From Verrucomicrobiaceae bacterium (lineage in GTDB: Bacteria > Verrucomicrobiota > Verrucomicrobiia > Verrucomicrobiales > Verrucomicrobiaceae): a DNA stretch of 55,090 bases. Made by a program: the position numbers and the translations under genes. Within the stretch, counting starts at the first letter, position 1; the number at the start of each line of letters is the position of its first letter. Location: the NCBI GenBank assembly GCA_027490195.1, contig JAIXYN010000095.1:1-55090 (forward strand), given 5' to 3'. Shown here piece by piece: positions 40,664-50,200 of this stretch. A model generated the notes under the pieces. The model saw nothing but the letters and a program-made list of their open reading frames with translations, was not told the origin of the DNA and did not search any database.

Positions 40664-42175
40664 TCAATCCTCTTTAACCACTCTTTGTTGTCTGATCCAG
40701 AGATTGGCCAGGAGCAAGGTGGCGGGGGCCATGGCGATGAGACATCCCGGCCTGCCACCATAGAACCCAGACAGGGTGAGGAGGAGGATGCCGATCATGA
40801 CCGTCACATGTGCAGCAGTCCAGTCTGGCACGGCACCGTCGCTTTCCCTTCGGACAAGGTCGATAAGGCACAGGGTAAAGAAGAACCACAGGCCAATGAT
40901 GGCAACAGCGCAGAAAGCCGGCAGGGCCCCGGGGTTCTGAAACTGAAGCAACGCCCACAGCATGAACTCCAGTGTGACCAGTGTGAGGGTGCTGAAGGCG
41001 GACTGGCGTCCAGATGGCGGAGGGTCGTTCGCAAAGTGAGCAGATGTCGGGCCCAGGCCAGGCAGCCACCAGCCGGGGACCGTGGCGACCAGCCCCCATA
41101 GGACGCTGTTGAATGCCGGGTGTCCGAAGGGAAAATTGGGCGTCATCTGTTGAAAGGCATAGGCTGACGCGGCCCAGATGCCCAGCATGTAAGCGGCCTG
41201 AGTTGCCGACATCACGGAGGAGTCCGAGGAGAGACGCGAGAAGGTGACATCCCGGCCGGAGAGTGATGAGGTGAGCATGTAGAAGAGCGCCGGCAGGACT
41301 GCTGCCGCGCCTGACATTAGGCAGAGGGTGAGCAGCGGGTGACATTTCCAGGGCTGAATCAAAAAATGTGCCAGAAGGATCACGGGCGGAACCATTGAAG
41401 CAAACGCCACAGCCACGGAAAGGTGGCCGCCGGACAAATCCCGGCGCAGCGTTTTGACGAGCTGGTCTCTCTCCAGCGCGATACACAGCAGGAGCTTGCC
41501 AGCGGTCTCGGTGCGACCGATCCAGGTATGGAACAGCATGATCAGGACGGTGGCGCCAATCACGCCGGTGATCAGAGGGGGCGAAAAGAGCCAGAGCACG
41601 CCCCCCCCCAGAAGGATGATGACAGCTTGAGGCTCCTTGTGGATGACGGCATGCGTGAGACTCTTCCAGTCGAAGATCATTTCGTCGAAATACTGCCCCA
41701 GTCGCAGGTCCGGGGCGAACATCTGCCGGTGAAGGTCGAACAAGCAGGGGATCAGGGCTGTCATGGCCAGAGTGGACCAAAATCCGAAGCTCAAAGCCAA
41801 GGGGACTGCCAGAACTACGGAAAGGAGGAAGGGCGCCGTCCAGCAGGCAGTCAGTTTGACGCGAAGAGCGGCCCGTTCGCTTTCGTCCGGCTCCCGGAGT
41901 TTGATGACGCACAGGCGGGTGTCCACCGCAGCACCTTTCACCAAGGCGGCCGGGAGAGAGAGAAAGGCCGGGGCGATGCATTCTGAGCGGGGGCAGCCCT
42001 CGTGCTGGCATGCGGCATGGAGCGGCCGGCCGCACTGCGCGCAGTAAACAAAGGTGCGCCGCCCGGGGTCGCGGTCTTCCGCGTTGAGCGTGAGCAGGCA
42101 GACCGCGCATGGGGTCTCTCCTGTGATGCTGAGGCGTGGAAAGCCTGCGCCGGGATCTGGTTTGCTGTTCACCAT
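40664..42175 (-). CDS. Membrane protein with N-terminal RING-like zinc finger (503 aa)
   Basis: Last gene of the GAP1/CHAT operon. The N-terminus carries a treble-clef/RING-like pattern: Cys 23 and 26, Cys 45 and 48, His 53 and Cys 56, Cys 61 and 66. About eight to ten hydrophobic segments follow to the C-terminus, so the zinc finger is cytoplasmic and the body is embedded in the inner membrane. The start at 42175 is used: it lies 32 bp after the preceding gene's stop and keeps the complete finger. Upstream codons in frame overlap the GTPase gene and look non-coding. Possible role: membrane anchor or effector of the system, with the finger binding another component. Confidence 0.8.
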   Translation of the reverse strand: MVNSKPDPGAGFPRLSITGETPCAVCLLTLNAEDRDPGRRTFVYCAQCGRPLHAACQHEGCPRSECIAPAFLSLPAALVKGAAVDTRLCVIKLREPDESERAALRVKLTACWTAPFLLSVVLAVPLALSFGFWSTLAMTALIPCLFDLHRQMFAPDLRLGQYFDEMIFDWKSLTHAVIHKEPQAVIILLGGGVLWLFSPPLITGVIGATVLIMLFHTWIGRTETAGKLLLCIALERDQLVKTLRRDLSGGHLSVAVAFASMVPPVILLAHFLIQPWKCHPLLTLCLMSGAAAVLPALFYMLTSSLSGRDVTFSRLSSDSSVMSATQAAYMLGIWAASAYAFQQMTPNFPFGHPAFNSVLWGLVATVPGWWLPGLGPTSAHFANDPPPSGRQSAFSTLTLVTLEFMLWALLQFQNPGALPAFCAVAIIGLWFFFTLCLIDLVRRESDGAVPDWTAAHVTVMIGILLLTLSGFYGGRPGCLIAMAPATLLLANLWIRQQRVVKED

Positions 42176-42207
42176 GTGGTACCCCGTTAAGCTTGCGTGA
42201 TGCCAGG

Positions 42208-43293
42208 TCAGGCCACAGGGATGCTGTTGAGATGCAAGGCCCAGTAAAGTGGGTCCATGATGCGGAGGGGATTCTCCCAGAGTCCGGCGGGAACCCAGCC
42301 GGCCCCCATGGCGTCGCTCCTGCTGGTCACACCACACGGAATGGCGGAGATCATGCAGAAGTGCAGATTGACGAACTTGTCCTTGGCAAGGCTCATGAGA
42401 TCCCGGCCGCCCGGTTGTTTTTTCACCCATTCCGCGAGTTCAAGGCTGACCCATTGCAGCCGTTGCACGTAGGTGGCCATGGCTGCGTCAGTGAAGAAGG
42501 GGTCTCCATCGGTGAGCTTGGTGCGGCGCAGGTTCTCGTTCCAATGCTCGTCTTCCTGCAGGTACTTGGCGAGGTTTGAGGGCAGCGGCAGCCGCTCGGC
42601 CTTGGTGAGCACCACGACCACATTGCGCTTGTCCTTCTCCGAAAAGGTGACATCGCCTGCCGACATGCCCATGATGTAGGAGCGGAAGACGCGGTCGATT
42701 TCGCGACCGTCATCGTCGGTGTTGCCGGCTCCCGCATCCGCCCCGTTGAAGTCATAGAAGAGAAAGCTGGTGGGAGAGGCCTTCAGAAACGGCAGCTGGA
42801 GGGGGTCGAACTTGCGCTTCATGAAGTGTTCTCCCGGCACATCCCGCAGCACCAGCGTGGCCCCCTGCCTCCAGCGCGGCAGTTTTTTGAGCTGCAGGAC
42901 ATAGGCTGTCTTGATGGCGTCATCGGTGGTGGCACCGCGCAGTTTTCCGCTTCCCTTCATGTCCCGTTTGACGGAGGTGATCAGTTCGTCGGTTTCGTCT
43001 GACAAAGGATTGTAAATCCTGTCCTTCCAGAAGTCAGCCCCCTGCATGACAGCGCGGACAAAGGCCGTCATGAAGATGGTCTTGCCGGTATTGGGCATGC
43101 CCATCATGGGCAGGAACACCGGAGGGGCCTGGCTGGCGAGCTGCAGATAGTCGTCCGGCAGTTCCTGGCCGCAATGCGAACACGGGGGTGGCTTCGTTCC
43201 GGGGGCCGGTTTGAGCGTCGTGGCCCAGGGGGTGACGCAGTAGGGGCATAAGACGTTGGCCTTGCGCTGAAGAAAGAAGTCGAGCAGTGACAT
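42208..43293 (-). CDS. Zinc-ribbon GTPase, second copy (361 aa)
   Basis: An N-terminal zinc ribbon (Cys 16, 19, 38, 41) is fused to a TRAFAC-like GTPase domain: G1 GMPNTGKT (65-72), G3 DVPGE (151-155) and G4 VLTKAE (228-233), close to TKxD with Glu instead of Asp. The G3 VPG(E) and the large insert between G1 and G3 resemble the double-GTPase families found with GAP1-type proteins. It probably acts as a nucleotide-dependent switch or assembly factor for the CHAT/ATPase effector. It is paralogous in layout to the GTPase at 45769-47226. The spacer before it contains a short tandem repeat. Guanine specificity is inferred, and the Glu in G4 may alter it. Confidence 0.85.
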   Translation of the reverse strand: MSLLDFFLQRKANVLCPYCVTPWATTLKPAPGTKPPPCSHCGQELPDDYLQLASQAPPVFLPMMGMPNTGKTIFMTAFVRAVMQGADFWKDRIYNPLSDETDELITSVKRDMKGSGKLRGATTDDAIKTAYVLQLKKLPRWRQGATLVLRDVPGEHFMKRKFDPLQLPFLKASPTSFLFYDFNGADAGAGNTDDDGREIDRVFRSYIMGMSAGDVTFSEKDKRNVVVVLTKAERLPLPSNLAKYLQEDEHWNENLRRTKLTDGDPFFTDAAMATYVQRLQWVSLELAEWVKKQPGGRDLMSLAKDKFVNLHFCMISAIPCGVTSRSDAMGAGWVPAGLWENPLRIMDPLYWALHLNSIPVA

Positions 43294-43330
43294 GGTGGCG
43301 GAGGAGTGATGGAAGTTGTGGTGAAGTGTG

Positions 43331-43383
43331 GTGAGGTGACGCGTGGTGTGGGAGGTGAAGTGAGGTGACGTGTGGTGTGGGAG
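43331..43383. repeat. Two-copy 24-bp direct repeat in operon spacer
   Basis: GTGAGGTGACGCGTGGTGTG plus GGAG (43331-43354) recurs with one mismatch at 43360-43383. The surrounding 43315-43383 stretch is made of GTG/GAG-rich near-repeats. It lies between the GAP1 gene and the second GTPase gene and may have arisen by slippage. Confidence 0.6.
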
Positions 43384-43409
43384 GCAGGGGGCTGAAAACA
43401 GAGGGAAGG

Positions 43410-45050
43410 TCAGTCCCGTCCCAGGACCCGTTTCCAGAGCGGCCTGAGGCTGGGCTGGTGAGAGGCTTGGCGGAGGAGGCGCCGCTTCTCCAGTTCGGGA
43501 GTGCTGCAGAAGACTGCCGGGGGCAGACGCTGCAGGCTTTTCTCCGGAAGTTCCGCGAGCCGCTCCAGCAAAGGATCGAAAGGGCCCTCATACCCCTGCC
43601 CTGCCAACTCGCCCACCCACTGGACGATCTCTTTGTCGGAGAGTTCCAGTGTGCTGAGTCTTTCCAGGAGCGCCGAGCCAAATTGGGGTGCGATCAGATC
43701 TTCCAGGGGAAATTCATCCGGACAGAGCTCAAGAATCCTGCGGTATCCCTCCGCGGAGGCGTGCTTCAGGGCGGCCTCCAGCGACGGGCGCTTTTTCGCG
43801 GGCAGCCACAACTGCGTCAGAAGCACCAGGTCAGGGTGTCCGGACTCCCGCGCAAACTGGTGCAACTTCTGGAAGACGGCCAGGTCGAGGCGCGGCCTTC
43901 TGCCATGCAACCATTCGAAAAATGCGCCGCACAACTCCTGAGGGTCTCCCAGAAGCCGGAGTGCCAGCTCCACCTGCTTCGCCCCCTCGGCGGGCCCGAG
44001 CGCCCAGTCGGCAAAGCAGTCCGCAATCTCCGGTGTGGTCAGCCCGGTCACGCGGGCGCCGAAGTCACGGAGGACAGAGTCGGCGGCAAGAGCCTTCAAT
44101 GGTTCCCAGATGTCCGGGTCGATCTCGCAAGACTCGGGAAGCGGCGTTCTGCTGGACAAGCAGGCGGCGGCGGTCTGGACCTGCCGGAGGACGGGGAAAA
44201 TCGGCACCGGTGTGCCGTCATCCTCCGCCGATTTTTGTTCCAGCCACCGTCCATAGAGGCTGGCTCCAAAGGTCCGGCAGGGCGTGACGGGCTGAAGGAT
44301 CCGCCTGCCTGCATCCACCGTACGGTAGCTTGGGCTGGCATCCCTGGTGGCGGTGCCCACCGCCCAGAAGTCACCGGGCCTGATGGTGCGCAGGCTGACC
44401 ATGGTGTCAAAGGTGCAATGCCTGCGCAGGGAGGGCGGCACCGAGTCCAGGGTGAGCTGGATCCAGCTTTTGATGCCGGCGGGTTCACCGTGCAGCAGCA
44501 GTGATGACGGGGAAGCGCCGGCCTCCGGGGTCCCCTCGGCGGCCAGGCAGGCGAGGCAGAACCATTCCCGCCAGGTCGCGGCCTGCTCAGGTTCTGCAAG
44601 ATCCGCGCACTCGACCTGCACGGGAGGAATGACACCGGCACGCAGCCCGAAACGCTCCACCATGGCCTGCGAGGAACGGAGGAAGAGGGACCCAAAACCG
44701 AGCAAAACGCTCAGGGGATGGCACTCGATCTCTTCGAAGTCCTCTACGGAGAGCACCAGGGCATGCGCGATCTGCGGCGAACCGCGCGGGTCGGAGATTT
44801 TTCCGTCCGTAATGAACCGTGCTGTACGGGCGACCACCGGGCGGCCATCTTTCAGGCAGAAGTACTGCCACCGCGATTCCGTCATCCCCTCCGGCAAGCT
44901 GCGTGCCACGTGGGTCTTGATGGCTTCAGCATCCTCGGGAGAGAGACCCGGTGACGCGCACGCGACCTGCCACCCCCGGGTTCCCGTGGGAGAATACTCC
45001 GGCATGAGGTTGGTATGAACCAACTGCTGGGCTGTGATCGGCCGGCTCAT
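43410..45050 (-). CDS. GTPase-associated protein 1 (GAP1)-like (546 aa)
   Basis: The N-terminus (TAQQLVHTNLMP, YSPTGTRGWQVACASPGLSPEDAEAI, then SRWQYFCLKDGRPVVARTARFITDGK) is characteristic of the GAP1 N-terminal domain. The rest is a long helical region with repeated Leu-rich segments. GAP1 proteins are found by comparative genomics with one or two GTPases and effector proteases, where they are thought to couple the GTPase to the other components. No enzymatic site is seen. It overlaps the FGS-like gene by 4 bp. I identified it from N-terminal pattern memory and context; no search was run. Confidence 0.78.
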   Translation of the reverse strand: MSRPITAQQLVHTNLMPEYSPTGTRGWQVACASPGLSPEDAEAIKTHVARSLPEGMTESRWQYFCLKDGRPVVARTARFITDGKISDPRGSPQIAHALVLSVEDFEEIECHPLSVLLGFGSLFLRSSQAMVERFGLRAGVIPPVQVECADLAEPEQAATWREWFCLACLAAEGTPEAGASPSSLLLHGEPAGIKSWIQLTLDSVPPSLRRHCTFDTMVSLRTIRPGDFWAVGTATRDASPSYRTVDAGRRILQPVTPCRTFGASLYGRWLEQKSAEDDGTPVPIFPVLRQVQTAAACLSSRTPLPESCEIDPDIWEPLKALAADSVLRDFGARVTGLTTPEIADCFADWALGPAEGAKQVELALRLLGDPQELCGAFFEWLHGRRPRLDLAVFQKLHQFARESGHPDLVLLTQLWLPAKKRPSLEAALKHASAEGYRRILELCPDEFPLEDLIAPQFGSALLERLSTLELSDKEIVQWVGELAGQGYEGPFDPLLERLAELPEKSLQRLPPAVFCSTPELEKRRLLRQASHQPSLRPLWKRVLGRD

Positions 45051-45739
45051 GACTGTTTGAGTGATCTGCGCAGCAGGCGGAACCCGTTTGTGCCGGTCCG
45101 GTGCTCGTCGTCTTCCGGTCCCTTGGGCAAGGACCGCACCGGGAAGGGGCGGATGAGATAGTTGCCGCTATAGGACCACGCACGGCTGGTCTGGCCATGG
45201 GCGGCGTAGTCGCAGCCGTTGGTGCTGCTGGTGGCCTGCACCCATTCGAGCACGCCGCCATCGAAGAGCATCTGATCGGCCAGCGTTTCATGTTTGACCT
45301 CATCATACAGCCGCCGCAGGAGCAGAAGCACGCGGGGAGAAATGCGGCCCGAATTGTCTTCGAACTCATCGGGCGGGATGCTGGGACTGAGCAGCATCTC
45401 GTTGTAGGCGTCCCGCCACTCCACATCCGTTGGCAGGGAGTACTGGATGTTTTCGTCGGAGCCGCCGGACCATGCGGCGAATTTTTCCGCCTCCGCTGGC
45501 GCAATGCCGGACATGAAGGCCCGCCAGTAGTTGCGATTATTGATCTTCTTGGGGGTGATGCGTTCGTTATACTTGTACATGTGTTCCAGCCAGGCCTGGT
45601 CCAGCGTCGAAGCGGGAGTGTCCCAGAGAAAATACTCAAACTGGATCTTCGTCACCGGCAGCAGGTGGACATACCCCTTGAGGCAGTTCACCCACACCAT
45701 TGGGAAGCCGACGCGGTCATATTCGATTGTTTTGTTCAT
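45047..45739 (-). CDS. Formylglycine-generating-enzyme-like (FGS) domain protein (230 aa)
   Basis: It contains the FGE/SUMF1-like fold with a C-type lectin-like core: VTKIQFEYFLWDTP (29-42), YSLPTDVEWRDAYNEML (110-126, the RLPTEAEWE region), DGGVLEWVQA (160-169) and the terminal GTNGFRLLRR (217-226). True sulfatase-modifying enzymes carry a copper-binding Cys pair near the C-terminus; that pair is not visible here, so the domain is more likely a binding or sensor module, as in GAP1-type conflict systems. It overlaps gap1 by 4 bp and starts 29 bp after the first GTPase stop. Confidence 0.8.
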   Translation of the reverse strand: MNKTIEYDRVGFPMVWVNCLKGYVHLLPVTKIQFEYFLWDTPASTLDQAWLEHMYKYNERITPKKINNRNYWRAFMSGIAPAEAEKFAAWSGGSDENIQYSLPTDVEWRDAYNEMLLSPSIPPDEFEDNSGRISPRVLLLLRRLYDEVKHETLADQMLFDGGVLEWVQATSSTNGCDYAAHGQTSRAWSYSGNYLIRPFPVRSLPKGPEDDEHRTGTNGFRLLRRSLKQS

Positions 45740-45768
45740 AGACAGTGTTTTCCAAAAAGAGAGGTTCC

Positions 45769-47226
45769 CTAGGATTGTTTGAGAAAGTCCAGCGCTTCAC
45801 CCAGGTCGGCGCTGGAGGTGACCACCTTGGTATTCCCCCACTGCTCGCGGACTTCGACGCGGTCTGAAGTGGTGAGCAGCAGCAGCCTGCCGGCCCAGGG
45901 GCCCGTCTTGAAATCTTCGAGATCGGTCACGACGTTGTCGGTGATCAGGACCATCCGGCCCTGCGGGTGCGCCACGTTCTCCAGGGGCTCGAGGAGCCGG
46001 CCGATCAGCCGCTGCCGGGGAGAGCGCTGGGGGGGACGGGGAGGCGCCTGGCCTGCGGCGGAGGCCGCGGCGGACTGGCCCAGATACCAGATGCGCACCT
46101 GCTGATGGCGCGGCAAGGCCTTCCACAGCAGCTCTGGAATGGCTCCCTCCCCGCAGGCCGGGTAGCCGGACCCGGCGCTGAAATCGAGGATGATGTGAGC
46201 CTGGGTGTCGATGCGGTTTTTTTCCAGGGTCAGCGTCCAGATGAGGGGATCGAGCACCCGCTGGCGTGCCCAGGGGGAGGTCGTCTTCCGGTGCCCCTGA
46301 AGTCCCTCCGCGTCCTTTCCCAGGGCGGAGGTGACGCAATACCACACGTCCATGCGCGCCTGGCTGAGCGAGTTGGTCATGCTTTTGATGCCGCCCATGC
46401 CCGACAGGCCATGGATGTATTGCTGCACTTTCACCGAGGTGTCCCGCAGCACGGCTTCATAAGGCTTGATGGAAAAATGCGGCCTCTCATCCTGGGGCAC
46501 AAGCGGTGAAAGCGGATCGCATTCAAGATACTGATGAAGCTCGCCGGAGCGCGCGTGAGTGAGCTTGTCCCCCTTGGTGAGCACGATCACGGCGTTGCGG
46601 CCTTCGAGCGAGGCATCGAGGCGGTTCATGGCCGCCTTGTAGGATGAGAAGAGGTACAGGACGTCCTGCGGCACCTTGCTGTCCGCCTCCATGCTGTCCT
46701 GATCGAGCTCCAGGTCATGCGGGCTGATCACAAACCAGACCGTCTGGATGTTGCGTAGGATCTCGAGCCTTTTGCCGTCGCTTTCCATGTCGTGGAAGAC
46801 CTGGCCGGCGACGTCATAGACGAGGAGCGTGCGCTCGGGGAAGATCCCCTTGACGGAGAGGATCATGGGCACGGGCCGCTTGGAGCTTTCCACGGTGGGC
46901 TCCAGTGTAAGGGTGCTCTTCTCGTGGTCCTGCCATTTGGTGGTGACCTTGCGCGTCTGCTCATCCAGGACTTCAAAGGTGATGAGCTCCTCGGCCATGT
47001 CCCGGTTGGTGAGATCCTTCAGGGTCAGCACCATGGTGGCCAGGAGGTGGGTCTTGCCATGGGTGGAATATCCGACGGCGGCGATCGGCAGCGGCGGAGC
47101 CTGGCGGCAGATGCGGTAGTAGTTGATGGGCAGCCGGAAACGACAATCCTCTCCAGGACAGACGTTGTCTGACTCAGACAGGGGCACGAGGCAGACCGGG
47201 CAGGTGATTTCGTATGGGAGGCTCAT
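45769..47226 (-). CDS. Zinc-ribbon GTPase, first copy (485 aa)
   Basis: An N-terminal zinc ribbon (Cys 9, 12, 23, 28) is followed by a GTPase domain with G1 GYSTHGKT (52-59), G3 DVAGQ (138-142) and G4 VLTKGDK (215-221), so nucleotide-binding motifs look complete. A C-terminal extension of about 160 residues contains an Ala/Pro/Arg-rich linker and a second alpha/beta region (MVLITDNVVTDLEDF...LLLLTTSDRVEVREQ), possibly a vWA-like fold. It shares its design with the 361-aa GTPase downstream, so the operon encodes a pair. It overlaps the large ATPase gene by 4 bp. Role inferred: a switch in the CHAT-centred system. Confidence 0.85.
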   Translation of the reverse strand: MSLPYEITCPVCLVPLSESDNVCPGEDCRFRLPINYYRICRQAPPLPIAAVGYSTHGKTHLLATMVLTLKDLTNRDMAEELITFEVLDEQTRKVTTKWQDHEKSTLTLEPTVESSKRPVPMILSVKGIFPERTLLVYDVAGQVFHDMESDGKRLEILRNIQTVWFVISPHDLELDQDSMEADSKVPQDVLYLFSSYKAAMNRLDASLEGRNAVIVLTKGDKLTHARSGELHQYLECDPLSPLVPQDERPHFSIKPYEAVLRDTSVKVQQYIHGLSGMGGIKSMTNSLSQARMDVWYCVTSALGKDAEGLQGHRKTTSPWARQRVLDPLIWTLTLEKNRIDTQAHIILDFSAGSGYPACGEGAIPELLWKALPRHQQVRIWYLGQSAAASAAGQAPPRPPQRSPRQRLIGRLLEPLENVAHPQGRMVLITDNVVTDLEDFKTGPWAGRLLLLTTSDRVEVREQWGNTKVVTSSADLGEALDFLKQS

Positions 47227-50200
47227 AATTCGTCATTGAGAAGGTTCATGGCTATTTTCTGGCGCACGCATTCCAGGGCCTGGCTGTCACTCATCTCGGA
47301 CAGGCTGGTCCATTCCGGCTGCCAGGGCGGGCTGCCGGCCAGGTGCGGGTGCGGCTCCGCACGGTTGTCCCAGAAGAGCCTGAGGCGTTGGCGGCTGGCC
47401 GGCTGAACGAAGAGCGCTTCGGGATCCAGCCAGTCTTCCGCATCTGGCAGCAGGCCGTCCGCCATCAGGATGATCTGGCCCGCGGCCAGGGCCAGCGTCT
47501 CGAGGACCGGGTAAAGAATGGCAGGGCCCGGCTTGGCAGTGGTAAAAGCGGCTTCCAACCCCTGGACGCCATCGCCGCTCACCCCCACGGGATCGCCCGA
47601 CCCCACGCGGAGGAAGACGAAGGAAGGGGCGTTCGATTCACGCCGGTCGCGCGCGGCCTCCGCCCACAGGTAGAGCTGCCAGGCAAGCCGGCCAAGGCGG
47701 TGCAGGGAGCGCGGGTGGCCGGAGTCATGCCACAGGACCAGTACTGTGCCCTTCAGGGAGACTTTTTTCGTCAAGCGCAGCAGGAGCGCGCACTTCAGGC
47801 GCAGATGCAGTGCGTGCACGGAGGCGGGCGCCCGTTTCTCGCCCAAGGCCTCGATGGCTCCTTCCGCCAGACCTGCGGACCAGTCGCGGATCTTGTCGCG
47901 CAGACTGGAGGGGGCCTCCGTGACCATGCGGGACAGGGCAGTATGCCAGCGCAGGGTGGCGGCCCAGCTTTCGTCCCCCACCCAGCAGCGCAGGGCCTCG
48001 AGCAGCGCCTGAACGCCCTGACCGCTGCGATACCTGGCCAGCGCCGGGGCCAGCTCCAGCAAAGGCAGGAGCCGCTGTACCGGCGGCACGGGCCCCCGCT
48101 TTCCCGCACCGGTCTCCAGCATGCTCACCGAATGCAGACGCAGCAGCATTCCCGCCGCGCCCGCGGCAAAATTCCCGCGCGGACTCCTGGTCCGCCGGTT
48201 CATGCACTCACAGAGAAGGTCCACCACCTCCTCCAGGCAGCCTGCCGCAAACCACTGCACCAGGCCCAGCCCCGCGCGCAGAGGATCTGTGTGCGTGGCA
48301 CCGTCGCTGCTGCTGCTGCCGGCAGCGGAAGCGGAAGCGGCGGCGGCAGCGCCCCCTTCCCCCTCCGCACAGGACCACACCTCATCGAGCCGGGAGATGC
48401 ACTCCTCCAGTCTCTGCCGCGCGATCTGCCGCCGCTCCAGGCCCGTTTCATGGCAGGGCGGCAGCAAGGGCGCCAATGCCTCCCACCACTCATCCGGGCT
48501 GCGCCCCGCCAGAATCTTGCTCAGGCGCACGCCGAGCACGGTGCCGGCGAGCACCAGCAGATTTTCTGATTGTTCCTCATTGATCCTGTCGCTCAGCTTT
48601 CCCATCAGGCGGATGGCGGAGGCGAATGGCAGCAGGTCCATCTCGGAGCTGGTTTGCAGCCGCGGAAGATGATGCCCCGAGATCAGGATGGGAATGAAGG
48701 GAACGTCGGTGCATTCCTCCGCATCCTCGTCATCCACCAGGCGCGCCCAGTGGACGACGCAGACAAAATGCAGCGGCGTCCCGCCCCTGGCTCCGGTGCC
48801 GCCAGAGCGCAGCTTCTCGATCCATGGCATGACAATCCGGGGCACGGGGTCCCGCGACGGGAGCTGCTCCACCTCCAGAGTGTGGCCCGGGCGTGCCAGC
48901 TCACGGCTGCTGCCCGGCTGCACCACCCAGAGGTCCACCTGAGGGCTCAGGAACTCAAAGATCTGCTGTGTCAGTCGATTCGCCGTGTCGTTCTGCTGCC
49001 CGGCCTCCGAGCCGTCCACCATAAGCACCGCACTGCCCGCTCCGGCCATCTCCACGGGTATGCCGTCCAGCAGTCGCGCCCGGCAGATCACCGCGTGGGC
49101 GATGTCCCTGGCGCGGGCGCTGGGAGACCTCAGCCAGAGGGTGGACATGGACCGGCGCAGATTCAGCCGCTCCCCTTCGCTGGCCCGGTTGCAGGCCGTG
49201 AAAAGCGCCCTAGCAATTTGGGGCAGCAGCCCGCCGGCCCCCTGCAGCAGCTCGTCCGGCCGCTCCTTCTGCCGCTGCCGTTCCTGGCGCAGCTCGTCCG
49301 GCCGCTCCTTCTGCCGCTGCCGTTCCTGGCGCAGCTCGTCCTGGCCCGACCATTCGAGCATGACGAGCAGCACATCATCCACGACGGCGCGGTCCAGCTT
49401 GAGCACGGCCCCCACCAGGGCCAGAAGGGCCTCAAAGCGGGCGGGCACGAGAGATTCCACATCCTGGTTGATCGCATATAGGCGGATGGCGGCGCGGCGC
49501 CCCGCGCTTTTGAGTTTGCCACCGGCTTCCAGCCACCGCTGCGTCAGCCGGCCCACGGACTGCGGAAGCTCCTGAAACATCCGCTCCAGAGCGTAGCTCA
49601 GGAAGTCGGCCTCCGCTGGAAACTCATCCTCACGATCATCTTCTGCAAGCTTCTCAGCAACCCTGTCAGCAACAACGTCAGCATCGTGATCGTGATCGTC
49701 ATCATCATCGTCAGTCGCAATCACTCCCGATCTGGCCACCTGGGTGATGATCTCCTCGAGTTGAGCGAGGGCGGATTCCAGGCGCCGGAGCTTGTCGGTC
49801 GCGCGTGTTTTGTCGGCCATCAGGGCCGTTCGCTGCCGTCCCAGCTCGCAATAGACCCGCCAGACGGCCGCGGTGGCCCCCCAGGCATGATCGAAGTCAC
49901 CGGGGTCTTCCTGGACCCAGCCGCGCAACTCCCGGCAGACAAAGTCATGGTCCGGGTCATCCAGCAGGCAGATGCCCCGGAGAATGTATCCGGGCATGGA
50001 GGCAATGATGGCGGATTCATTCAGCAGCAGCTCGTACATGAGCTTTTTGAGATCCCGCGGCCGGTGAATGCCGATGCGGGCGATGACTTCGCCCAGGGCT
50101 TGCCGCTGGGGGGCCTGCCACGGCAAAATCATCGTGCTCAGTTTGCTTCCGCCCACGGACTCGACCACTCCCCAGAGCAGGTGGTGCCTGTTCTGCATCT

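Noticed and set aside
40674..42110. A 478-codon minus-strand frame overlapping the RING-like membrane protein
   Set aside because: Its translation is Pro/His/Arg-rich without hydrophobic segments. The alternative frame has a complete zinc finger and regular membrane helices.
47343..48569. A 408-codon plus-strand open frame
   Set aside because: It is antisense to the large ATPase gene, with Gln/His/Arg-rich composition typical of GC-rich shadow frames and no motif.
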